Made by a program: the position numbers and the translations under genes
Notes under the pieces: model-generated
What the model was told of the DNA's origin: nothing
What the model saw: the letters and a program-made list of their open reading frames with translations, nothing else
The model's database searches: none
Assembly (NCBI GenBank): GCA_015183035.1
Contig: JACZZP010000001.1
Coordinates: forward strand, 1,116,001-1,180,000
Reading direction: 5' to 3'
DNA: 64,000 nucleotides
DNA from: Meloidogyne chitwoodi
Lineage: Eukaryota > Nematoda > Chromadorea > Rhabditida > Meloidogynidae
Part shown: positions 54,507 to 64,000 of the stretch, piece after piece
Layout: each line of letters opens with the position of its first letter
Numbering within the stretch: position 1 is the first letter of the stretch

Positions 54507-56721
54507 TCATGTTTCTTCTTGATTATCCTCATCTTCTTCTTCCTCTTCTTCCATTCTCATCTTTTTTCGTTCCTCAAGGATTTGTTCTTTTCGTTGTCTT
54601 TGTTGTTCCTTTTTCTCTTTTTGATGTTTTCTCCATTGTTTACGATGTTTATTCATTTCTCCAAGTTTTTTCATCTTTTCATCTAAATGTTCATTTTCTG
54701 CTTTATGTTCAAAATCTTCTAAATTATTTTGTAATTCATCAAGAGTTGTATGTATATTCTTTTTTCCATCATAAATAATTACAGGTGTACTATTATGTTT
54801 TTTTAGAGAACTATCAAAGCCAAAACTTCTCAAATAATTGCATAATAAAGGTGAAAAATTTTGACGATAAAATTGTTCTCCAAGTTCAGCATATAAACTA
54901 AAAACTTTGTTAAAAAAATTTAAAATAAATTTCAAAAAAACATACATTCCAAAAAGAAGTCCACCCAAATGTGCAGCGTTATCAAAAATTCTAAATTTTG
55001 TAAAGATACCAACAAAAAGCATTGCTGTTTCAAACATAATAATTCCAATAAGACCATCTGGAAAAAGTCGATTGTATTTAAATTTAAAAATAAAATGAAC
55101 TTCCAGCTGAGAATTGAAACTGAGGAATGAATAAAATACTGATTTTTGCATCTGATGCCACGACACAGATATAACCAATTAAAGCGGTAATAGCTCCACT
55201 TGCACCAAGTGATGGTATTAATGTTCTTGTAAAAGATTTTTCAAACAGTGAAATGAGCGAGGCAAACACTCCGGCAGTCAAATAAAAAGCTAGGAACTGA
55301 AAAACTAAGAAAAAGTAAAAAACAGTAAATTATGATTAGTAAATAACGAAACAAACCATATCACACCTCCAAATTTATTAAATGAAAATACAATTAAAAA
55401 ATTAAATCAAAAAATTTCTTTTATAAATAAAATTTAGAATAATAGTAAACCTGTTCCTTTCCCAGAAATTCAATTGTTGCACTTGAGAAACTATTTAATA
55501 CGTACATATTCGCAAATAAATGTAAAAAATTGCTATGCGAAAATATACTCAACAACATTGGTAAGCAAAGAAATTCTGCATTTAAAAAAATTTTATTTAA
55601 ATGAATTTTTAAATATAAACTTGAAGCAAATCCATTCATAAAGAAAAGATTCATAAAAGACCGGAGTTGAGGAAAATGCCAAAGTGCAAATACTGCAACA
55701 TTCGAAGCTATTAAAGCAGCAATTAAAGAATTCATTCGATCTTTTCTTGATTCCTGTTGCCCAAAATAAATACGCTTTAACTCAGCCAATGACTCATTGA
55801 TGAGATCTTTGAAAGACCTTGAAGCTTTTTGGTATTCAGATATTGATGCAATTGAAAAAGTTGTAAGGCCAGTCTAAATAGTTAAAAAAAGTTTACAATT
55901 AGTTATTAAGGTACTTTTCCCTTATGTGTCAGGAGTTTTGCGGACATTTTTTGCGGATTATTTTGATTGATTCCTCCTTTATTTATTGCCTCTCTAATCT
56001 GTTACTTATTCTCATAAACTCTTTCAATTAGTTTTTCCTCTTTAATTATAGATCGATTATAAAAATGAAAATTTGGGATTTGCCAACAACTGAGGAAGGT
56101 GCCATAGAATTTTTTCAGGATCGTGGGAGTGCCTGGGGGAAGTACTGGGAATTGGAGTGATTTATTTTTTATATTTTCTTTATATATAGTTATAAAATAA
56201 TCCGCAAAAAATGTCCGCAAAACTCCTGACATATAAGGGAACCGCTATTAATTTAGGTGTTGTTAAAATTGAATTTCAGAATATAGTAAGTATTAATACT
56301 TCCAAACAGAAAATTAAAAAAAAAAAATAAATGTCAAAAAATCAACCAAAGCAGTGAATGCTACCGCCCTCCATAAATGACTCCTTGGTCTTAGTTCAGC
56401 ACCCTCTTGCCTATTAGACTGCTTTGCTTCCATTTTTTCCTTAACGGCATCTTTGAATCGAATGCCAAATCTTCCATTCTGAAGCCTTGCTAATTTAGTA
56501 GTGGTAGATGATAAAAAATAGCATCCAGCCTGAATTATTGCATTAATAAAAATCAATTAAATATTTAATCCTAATATAGAAAAAATGACTTCCGTCAAAT
56601 ATAATTAAACAAATAACTTAAAAATTTTCCTTTTTAAACATTTGAAAGGCAAACCTTTAACCTGAATTGATTTGTCAATAATATCTTCACTGGTAAGAAC
56701 ATATTCAGAAATATCTGACAT
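54507..56721 (-). CDS. PARL: PARL-type mitochondrial rhomboid protease with a long charged tail
   Basis: N-terminal exons at 56721 (MSDISEYVLTSED) and about 56340-56530 form the matrix part. After WRAVAFTAL the protein has the PARL helix 1 region (FKDLINESLAELKRIYF) and then the rhomboid core: MLLSIFSHSNFLHLFANMYV, the catalytic serine in LGASGAITALIG and the catalytic histidine in NAAHLGGLLFG. Unlike known PARL, the end is extended by roughly 90 residues rich in Lys/Arg/Glu with a final polyacidic run (EEEEEEDEDNQEE), a likely coiled coil. PARL cleaves PINK1, PGAM5 and other proteins in the inner membrane. The intron 55875-56336 contains a miniature transposon. The first exon is less certain than the core. 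Confidence 0.85.
55910..56243. mobile_element. Inverted-repeat element in a PARL intron, related to the 8599 element
   Basis: The left arm begins GGTACTTTTCCCTTAT (55910), then GTCAGGAGTTTTGCGGAC and TTTTTTGCGGATTATTTT. The right arm is its inverted copy up to about 56243. TAA lies just outside the left end, and TATTAA occurs outside the right. Its head matches that of the element at 8599 (GGTACTTTTCC), suggesting one family. Confidence 0.7.
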
Positions 56722-56839
56722 TAAAAATATTTATATACATCGCGAAAGATAAAAAATTAGAAAACGATAAAACATCTTAAAAAGAAAAATACTTAATTCA
56801 TAAAAATATATTTATTAAAAATCAAAAACAAAAATAAGT

Positions 56840-58091
56840 TTAATGTATCTTAAAAGAATTTAAAGGTTTTATTCCAAATTCCACTTGTAAGTCAGAAATT
56901 TTTTGCTCGAATCTATTCTCCCAATCAATTGATAATAAAAAACGTCCATCTAATGCTTGTTCCACAACCCAAGGTAAATTATAATATAACAATTGCTTCC
57001 TATGTCTAAATTAAATTTTTATTAAGTTTAAATAATTTAAAATTACTTTGGACCAAGCCTTACACCACCAAAAATAGCTGCGGCAATACACATAGGAAAC
57101 CCTACAAATAGACAATTTTATCAAAAATAATAAATCAATTTACCTAATTGTATTGCCTCAAAATATTTGACAGTGACCTAAAAAAAATTTAAATTAAATG
57201 TAGTTTTAAAACAACTTTCCGTTAGCCAATATCAAAAAAATTTACAATAACTCAAGAAATTTTTCTACAAAAAATTAAAAAAGACCTCGCCAAGCATAGT
57301 TGTTGGCATTTGGAGCAAAACATGGTTGAAATCATGAGTTTCTCGATAACTTTAAAAATTATAAATTAATCCAGTTTTATGAATTATGAACCGTTGCATA
57401 ACATAAACTAGCTCATTATCTTCAACAAATTGAACGGGAGGTCTCGAATCAGGACTTGTATGTAATTTATTCAAAAATCTTTTTAAAAAGAAACTGATTA
57501 CTTGTTGAAATTTATTTACCCTAAATATTCCCTTCCAAGCGTTCCATATGGCATTGAAGCAAGATGATCTCTACAAAATGTTTTTTCGGTTATTCTTGGC
57601 TGCTTATTTAAAAGTTCAGCACCAGTTACATCTTTAGCCATTCGGTCGCGAATGTGAATAAGTAAAGATTTTGGAACCTTTAAAATATAATAATAATTAA
57701 TTCGATAATTCAAAGCTACAAATTAAAAAACTTTAATCTACCGTTGTCTCACCCATCGTCGCAATCATATCTCCACGTTCTGGACTGACTATTGACATTA
57801 TAGAAGAGCCAAAAGCTAGGAGATAACGTTGCAAAACACTTATATCAAATCGTTCCGAATAGTAGCCTGTAGAAGGGAAAGTTGTATTATCTAAAATTTA
57901 AAAAAATAAACTATTTAAAAATAACGATTTAGACCTAATCTTCCGTCTCCTTTCCAGTCATTTCTAAAAGAACTTTCCCTACTTTCTCCCCGCGTTGCGC
58001 TAAAATTTCTTCTATATTTTTCTTGCCATTCAAATCGCTGAACCATCCCAAATTGTCTGCAATTATATGGTGATTTGAGCAAAAATCGCAT
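56840..58091 (-). CDS. COQ4: COQ4, ubiquinone biosynthesis organiser/decarboxylase
   Basis: The exon 57742-57890 encodes the family N-terminal domain ([20 protein letters not shown], then [12 protein letters not shown]). Following exons give [38 protein letters not shown], the metal-binding signature [36 protein letters not shown] and the C-terminal [18 protein letters not shown], stop 56840-56842. The first exon has no ATG of its own at 57890. The only open continuation is through a 44-nt intron into the last exon of DNLZ, in another frame, where ATGs at 58091 or 58046 begin a basic, Ser/Arg-rich leader ([15 protein letters not shown]) that looks like a mitochondrial presequence. It acts in the inner-membrane CoQ complex. 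A truncated start at the internal Met of SIMSIV is the alternative. Confidence 0.85.
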
Positions 58092-58540
58092 TTGACAATT
58101 ACAATTCCTTGCTCGTAAGCAGTTTTTGAGAAATTCTTTGGTCCCTAAAAAATAATTCTTCCAAAGTTCTAAAACTCTGCTTTCATCAAAACAATGTTTA
58201 CCCTACCCTTGTTAATATAAGTTTAAAAAATATCCCTACACTTAAAAGAATTAAAAAATAATTATATTTTCCTTACCTGCCTTGAATTGCAAACCTTGCA
58301 TGTAAATAAAATGGCTAATTTCTTTGGAATTGTAAAATATTCGTTCTCGTTAGTCACTTTTTCGTTATTCTCAGAAAAATATCTTCTGAATTTATAAAAT
58401 ATAAAGTTATATATATAAATTAAAAATTACTTTAAATGTAAATGCCTTTGATTCAATAAAAATCGACGATAATAGATTGTTTTTTGAGATTGCAAGCTAA
58501 TATTCCAAAATAATGCGCTTAGCAATTTAAAAGAATTCAT
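57935..58540 (-). CDS. DNLZ: DNL-type zinc-finger protein (TIM15/Zim17/HEP), escort of mitochondrial Hsp70
   Basis: Three exons. The first begins at 58540 with a typical presequence ([15 protein letters not shown], then [15 protein letters not shown]). The second holds [20 protein letters not shown]. The third (57935-58146) has [18 protein letters not shown], the hallmark [11 protein letters not shown] and the family tail [20 protein letters not shown], ending in TAG at 57935-57937. Two CxxC pairs bind zinc. The protein keeps mitochondrial Hsp70 soluble in the matrix. The last base of the stop codon is also the last base before a splice donor used by COQ4, and the last exon is open in the COQ4 frame throughout. 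Confidence 0.88.
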
Positions 58541-58935
58541 ATAAAGCTATAATAAAAAATTAAAATATAACTCTAGAAATTAATGTCCCCGGCAAATGAC
58601 TTTGTCCCAAAATATTAAGGCATTTATTCCAAAACGAAATTTTGTGTCCGCGATTTCAACAGTTTCTCGTTTTTAACTCTGTTATAACCGGATAATAGGA
58701 TTTTCAAGAAACTTTTCCTTTACTGACGAAATCGCCCACTATCGAAATCGAACAGTACCCCAGCCATCCTAATTGTCTATATCCCTTAAACACAAATTAT
58801 GTAAAACACCAACAAGACAAAATGTTAAAAAATAAATTTATTGACATATGTATTAAATAAGTTAAGTGTACGTATATCGACCATAGTCACTCACGTTCAT
58901 ATGTTAAACACAAAATTTTTAAATATTTTAATTTT
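58541..58935. other. Spacer between the macro/Deltex gene and DNLZ
   Basis: About 400 bp, less A+T-biased in 58620-58780, no coding exon recognised. Holds the DNLZ promoter or trans-splice region if present. Confidence 0.5.
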
Positions 58936-61900
58936 CTAGCTTTTTAACTGATCACTTCGAACTCCAACAGCGGCCAATTCTTCTTTAACTCGTGAAAGAT
59001 AATCCGGATCGGGATAGCCATAGCTTAAATAGTTTTTCATGTAATTTTATTAAGATATTGATTTCTTCTTACCATTGTGGTCCTCCTTCCTTGTTCGTTT
59101 TGTGATGAATTCCATTCCAAATAGGGACATCTTTTCGTCCAGTAGTTAATGAATCTCCAATTGTAAAAATTAGTTTTCGCTTAAACGCTAATTGCAGCAA
59201 GTTCAACACAAGAGTCCCTTCTTTATTGTTAGGCAAATAAGCTACGCGAGTCATTGAACGATATGGCAAGCCAGGTCGGATATGTCCCTGCTGAAAAAAT
59301 TAAAAAAACATTATATAAATATTTAAAATTTATTTACAATTTGTATTCCAGACGGAATATGATACGTAATCTCATGGAAGCCTTTAGCATTTTTATGCCC
59401 TTTAACTTGACCAGGCACTTGACGAACAGTCATTTTCGCTGAAACAAATTTTATTTATCATGTAATTTTTTATTTCAAAATATAAATTGAAATCGAACTA
59501 AATAAACTCATAGGACTCAGCAACACAAAAGGAGGATCAAGAACTTCCTAACCAAGTTATTTACAGGAGATAAAACTGTCGAAAAATTTAACTAACATTA
59601 AGCGAAATTTAGGAGGTTTTTCCATTATCGTAGACTCCTGATATATTTGTTAAATTCAATTACTTTTTAATTACCATCTTTAGGTTGATAGCCTATCGGA
59701 TCCTTGTACCAGCACATACACAGTGGGCATTGCTTCTTCACGTTGAAAGCAGCCTGAAATTAGTATCATTCCAGAAAAAATAGATTAAAATATTAAAAAA
59801 GGTGAGCCACATTCAAAATGTATTATTGTGTATAAATAAAATTGTCACAAAAATAATTAAGGAAAATAAAAAGCACATATGTAAAAACAAACCCTAATGC
59901 ATTCTAAGTGGAACATGTGCGAACAAAGAGATAACTGCACAACTGAGTTTCCTACCAAGTCATCGCGCATATCACAAAGGCATATCGAACATGGAATTGT
60001 CGAATCATCAAGGTTGGAACCCATCAAATTAGAATTACTTGATGTTGGTTTTTGAGCTGAATATGTAAGTTGTTGACTGGGGACAACGCTCCAAAATACA
60101 TCCTCGTCATTGAGCTGATTATGTGCAGAGGCTTTCTCATGTTCATTATCACTTGAGTCAGAATCAAGACTCTAATAAAAATTAAGACTTTAACTATAAT
60201 AATGATGAGCTTAATAATTACATCAATGTCCGAGGAATCCTCACTCCCATCATCACTTTCTTCCAGATCAGAATTATTGAGAGAAATGCTCACATCTGAC
60301 AATGATTCATCATTCATAGCAGAAGGTAGCGAAACTATATCTTCATCACTAAGACTATCCATATCCAATTCGTTATCATCATCAGAATCATCTAAAAGAT
60401 TAGTAGATGTTCTAACACACAAACAAAAAAATATTAAAGAATTATTTTGAAACAAAGTAGATTATAACCTGGCATAGTAAATTCTCTAATAGTGATTCTC
60501 ACAATTAGAAGAGCTATGCCCTATCTATATTTGTTTTTAATGTACTCTCTAATCAATGAAAGAGAGTAATAGAATGCAAGTATTCTAGTAAAGGTACCGG
60601 TGCTTCCATTAGAGAATTACAGTATTGGAAAATATTTACAAGGTTAATGATGCACATTATGTGAGATTTTATTTTAAATAATTTCCCGTAAGAATAAAAT
60701 TTAAATATACCATCGCTAATGAAAACATTAATTGTTACATTTGAGTTGATTCTAACGTCAGGATCATGGAATGATATGTTGGATTCTGATTTAGTTACTA
60801 GCTTTAAGTCAAAAATTAAAAATATAATTACCATCAGTTGTAGAAACACTGACTTTAAAGTCCATTAAATTGTTGGAGGTTGTAGTATTAGACTTCAAGG
60901 ATGTGTGGCTAGATCCTTATAAAAAATGTTTTCATTAAGTTCACATGGTAAATGTCTCCCTGCCTGCCCGCAAAGAGAATTCTCTCTTTTCTTCCTTTCT
61001 CTTGCATTTTTGGTGTTGGAGAAGTGCACGCTTATTTTTTCTTCTTGTCTATAATATGCCTTTTGGCACTTGGAAAGAAAGGGATAAAATAATTAAAATT
61101 AATTAATAATATTACAGAAACTGAAATATCTAAAATTTGTCCTTTTACTGCTTTTTATTCCATTATAATCCCATAAAAGGTTGTTATCCACCTGATCTTC
61201 TAGAAATATATTTGAGAATGTTGTCCCAAATTTATGTTCTTTGATTATTAATCTTTGGCCATTTTTAAAATAAAAATATTTTCACTTTATTATAAATTAA
61301 TTTTAATTATTTTATCCATTGCTTTCCAAGTGCCAAAAGGCATATTATAGGAGAAGGAAAAATAAGCGTGCACTTCTCCTAACGCCAAAAATGCAAGAGA
61401 AGGAAAGAAAAGTGCGAATTCTCTTTGCGGACAGGTAGGGAGCCAACTGGACATTTACCAGTTCACACAATGACGTTTTTAAATTAAGAATTAAAAAAAA
61501 AATAAATTTATACCATAATTATCTGAAGCTCTAACACAAACATTTGATCCAGAAGAATTAGAAAATAATGAGATATTAATGTTGTCAGGACCTTAAAAAT
61601 AAACAAATCAGGGCATTCTTTCGGAATCCGAGTCCCAAACAAAATTTTGGGACCCGGATTCCGAAAGAATGCCCAAACCGGAATGTGTCAAATCAAAAGA
61701 ATTTCCAGTCACATTAGAAGACATTTGACTGTTAAAGAAATCACGCAATGCTTCCATTGATTTCTCACTTCGATCAATAAAATGAATTTTCTAATGAGGA
61801 CAAAAAAGTAAATATAATGCAAAATAAAAACCTTTAAGTTCCCAAAATTAGTAAATTGAGTAAATGCCTTCTTAAGAAACTGTGTGGCAAGATCGAAAGA

Positions 61901-62509
61901 AAGACCATAATAGCCTAAATAATATTTTAAATACAAAACAAATGTTTTTTTATATCTATTCTTTTATAAGTACCAGTTCCAAGCAAGGGTAATGTCATGC
62001 TTTGAAGTTGAAGAGCTTTTGCCTTATTGAAAAACTCATGGTAAATTTCATCAAAAGAATTCCGAATAGAACGACGAGCTGGACATAGAATAACGTAATT
62101 TGTCTGCAAAGCATGACCGCTACCGAGACGTACAGAAATTGCTGATGAACTTTGTTTACGTCGCTCCCGTTGAAGATTTATCTGAAAATATATTTGAATA
62201 AAATTCCAAGCAACCAATGCATTTTTTCGAAATTCAAATATTCCAAATTATTACATAAGTAAAAAATTACCGAAAAATCATCACCAGCAGCATCCTTAAT
62301 AACTTTAGCCAATCCAAATGTCAGATAAAAATTCGAATCACAAATAGCACCAATACAGTCTGTATTTGAAGATAAAATGTCGCCCTAAATAGAAGGAAAT
62401 TTTAATTGTAAATTCACGGGTTATTTCGTACCACCATACAACAGAGTTCGAGGCCTCTAAATTGGCAAGAAGAAATTTTTCTTTTATCGAATTGATTAAT
62501 TGAAGACAT
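58936..62509 (-). CDS. Macro-domain plus RING/Deltex E3 ubiquitin ligase-like protein
   Basis: Exons 62432-62509, 62271-62384, 61974-62181, about 61831-61915 and 61679-61790 encode a macro domain: GDILSSNTDCIGAICDSN, SVRLGSGHALQTNYVILCP and MTLPLLGTGYYGLSFDLA, an ADP-ribose-binding fold. Short phase-1 exons follow (SSGSNVCVRASDNY; NSNVTINVFISDG), then a very acidic Ser/Asp stretch (60220-60420). A RING finger has CSICLCDM, CSHMFHLEC and QCPLCMCWY (59680-59990). The Deltex C-terminal domain follows (GHKNAKGFHEITYRIPSGIQ, LAFKRKLIFTIGDSLTTG, WNGIHHKT, GYPDPDYLSRVKEELAAVGV), stop 58936-58938. Deltex domains bind ubiquitin conjugates and, in DTX3L, ADP-ribose. The exon structure at 60456-60680 is unresolved, so a split into two genes remains possible. 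Confidence 0.7.
60946..61459. mobile_element. 514-bp inverted-repeat element with 8-bp target duplication
   Basis: Long inverted arms: the left arm starts TGGTAAATGTC (60946) and the right ends GACATTTACC, each with GCAAAGAGAATTC, TGCAAGAGAAGG-like and GTGCCAAAAGGCATATTATA blocks. AGTTCACA flanks both sides (60938-60945 and 61460-61467). It sits in an intron of the macro/Deltex gene. No transposase is seen. Confidence 0.8.
61611..61688. repeat. Near-perfect 30-bp hairpin in an intron, possible miniature element
   Basis: Arms 61611-61640 and 61645-61674 are inverted copies (28 of 30 match) around an AAAA loop. CAAATCA occurs just outside the left arm (61604-61610) and at 61689-61695, suggesting an insertion of 78 bp. 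The splice donor of the adjacent macro/Deltex exon (exon end 61679, minus strand) lies within this unit. Confidence 0.6.
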
Positions 62510-62621
62510 CTTAAAGACAATTATAATTTACTATAATTCCTAGAACAAATTAATTGAAACTAAATGCTGCATCAACCCTTTCTTTTAATCATTTTCTCAG
62601 CATTAAATCAGGGTGGAACGA

Positions 62622-62876
62622 GCTGTTGAATACCGCCAGTTAAGTACTGCCGGTTGAGTACCTCCCTAAAGGGGCCGGTTGAGTACCAAAAAATTTTAAA
62701 AATCCTATTTTTATTGATAATCTTTTTTTATCTCATGTAATGACGTCTATTCCCTTGGATTTTTCTTTTGGAACCTCAACCGAAATTTTCCAAAAAAACA
62801 GTGGAAAAAGAATCGGTACTTAACCTGCATTTTTAGTGGAGGTACTTAACGGCGGTACTCAACAGACCTCAACAGC
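62622..62876. repeat. Inverted-repeat element, GTTGAGTACC-rich
   Basis: The left side has GTTGAATACCGCCAGTTAAG and the right side the inverted version GTTGAGTACCGCCGTTAAG, with additional copies of GGTTGAGTACC/GGTTAAGTACC inside. Imperfect arms; no target duplication identified. Confidence 0.5.
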
Positions 62877-63870
62877 ACAGTGCTTACAACGCGCGCATAG
62901 CAAAATTTGTGCAGTCTCTCGTTTTTCTTTCTTTCTATAATTCACTCTCTCTCGTTTTTCATTTTACCCAGAAATGAGGTTACCTACTTTAAAATCCAAT
63001 ATCTCGACTTTTAGTTAACAGATTTTAATTTCGTCTAACAATTTCATAGATTATAGTTTTAAAAATGTTTTAAGCAAAAAATTAGAAAAATTTACCTTCT
63101 TTTTGAATAAGTTCCTTCTTTAACTTTTAGATATGCCTCGAAAATCAACTGTAGAGAGGTTTTTCCGTGAAAGAAGCAAGAGGGAATGAAGAAAAAGACA
63201 AAAAGAAAAAATCAAAAGAAGTAAAGGTTTTCCCAGAAGAACGATTAAGTAGAAGAGGAACTTAATGATGACGAATGCAATAATGAAAATTAAATTGAAA
63301 GTTTTTAATATTTTGTTTGATTAATATTTAAATAATATTTTTTTTTCCAAATAATATTTTGAGTTTAAAAAAATTAAAAAACGACAAAAAAGAGCATTTT
63401 TCCTCGAAAAAATCTAAGAGTTACCACCGTCGCTTAACTTACCAGATTGACACTTAGCGCATAGACACTTCTGTTTGCTCGCTCTGTCAACGGGATGTAA
63501 GCACTGTGAACCGAATTCAGGGAAGGAGACGGTTCAGAGTCGGTCGGTTAGAGTCGGCCAATTGTTTTTGGCCTACTTTTTTATTTCTAAACCGATCCGA
63601 ACATTTTTTTAATCAAAATCTCAAGATAAGCTGTGATATCTGAGAAGAATTATGAAATCCTGCCAGGAAAAGACGCTTCACTGGCGACCATTCCATATTC
63701 TTCTGTTTACTCTCTTATATTATGTAATTGAGAAGAGTTTGTCTGTTTGTCCGGGTTTTTATATAAATTGATTTGGGGAAAAGAAAATAGAAGCTTTTAT
63801 AGTAGTTTTTGACAGTTGATACCATATAAACTACTTATTTTCTATAATTTTTAGTGTGGTGATCGGTCTT

Positions 63871-63926
63871 GCGGTGGTGGCTTCTGCTACGCTGCGGTGG
63901 TGGCTTCGGCTACGCTGCAGTGGTGG
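63871..63926. repeat. Tandem repeat, 23-bp unit, about 2.4 copies
   Basis: Unit GCGGTGGTGGCTTCTGCTAC plus GCT, second copy with one change, then a partial third copy. Distinctly GC-rich compared with its surroundings. Confidence 0.7.
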
Positions 63927-64000
63927 TTTTTTGATGGCGGTCAGGGATGTTGGGTGGGCGACCTCTTATTATTTTTTATTTTTGTATCTTCGTTGGAGTC

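Larger units (their letters stand above)
62510..64000. other. Intergenic region with inverted-repeat remnants
   Basis: No gene is supported. It contains an inverted-repeat element (62622-62876), a perfect 13-bp inverted pair (62876-62888 and 63496-63508) and a short tandem repeat (63871-63926). A short open frame at about 63133 (MPRKSTVERFF..) is too small to call. Confidence 0.5.

Noticed and set aside
63133..63190. Short frame beginning MPRKSTVERFF
   Set aside because: Fewer than 20 codons, no continuation by a clear splice site, and inside a repeat-rich region.

Overview
The window looks like nuclear DNA of an A+T-rich nematode. A tylenchid, Meloidogyne-like plant parasite is my guess, but nothing here proves the genus. 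The reasons are many introns of about 40-60 nt with ttttag-type acceptors, gene contents that match nematode families (receptor guanylyl cyclase, neuropeptide receptor, single-copy Dicer), tightly packed same-strand gene runs, and large A+T deserts. There are no bacterial-type operons, rRNA genes or CRISPR arrays.

Layout. On the + strand: a neuropeptide Y/F-type GPCR (1482-3571); a large C2H2 zinc-finger gene with about 18 fingers (5331-12629), interrupted by nested transposons; NSUN5 (exon 1 at 12841-12948, the rest 14274-15802) with a complete METTL2-like tRNA methyltransferase (13051-14044) inside its first intron on the same strand; the mitochondrial ribosomal protein MRPL44 (15904-17476); Ku80 (17982-20473); and Dicer (21085-29572). 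On the - strand: a receptor guanylyl cyclase locus (30419-48181), then IARS2 (50278-54334), the rhomboid protease PARL (54507-56721), COQ4 (56840-58091), DNLZ (57935-58540) and a macro-domain plus RING/Deltex protein (58936-62509). The last 1.5 kb and several introns carry short inverted-repeat elements.

The most striking structure is the guanylyl cyclase locus. One set of downstream exons (second half of the ligand-binding domain, transmembrane segment, pseudokinase, cyclase) is preceded by four separate 5' cassettes (A-D). Each cassette encodes its own N-terminus and first half of the ligand-binding domain, and each ends in a phase-1 splice donor at the equivalent position. No other copy of the downstream half is visible. 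The arrangement suggests a UGT1/protocadherin-like variable-first-exon locus that could give one cyclase four ligand-binding fronts. I infer this from exon phase and homology; splicing is not demonstrated.

Other notable points. DNLZ and COQ4 appear to share an exon read in two frames, so the last exon of one mitochondrial protein also encodes the presequence of the next. DNLZ, COQ4, PARL and IARS2 form a compact same-strand run of four mitochondrial genes. In the zinc-finger gene an in-phase exon sits between inverted repeat arms with a 3-bp target duplication, and a second element with an 8-bp duplication and a tRNA-Asn-like sequence lies inside the same structure. Coordinates of exons come from reading splice signals by eye; small errors are possible in the zinc-finger, IARS2 and Deltex models.
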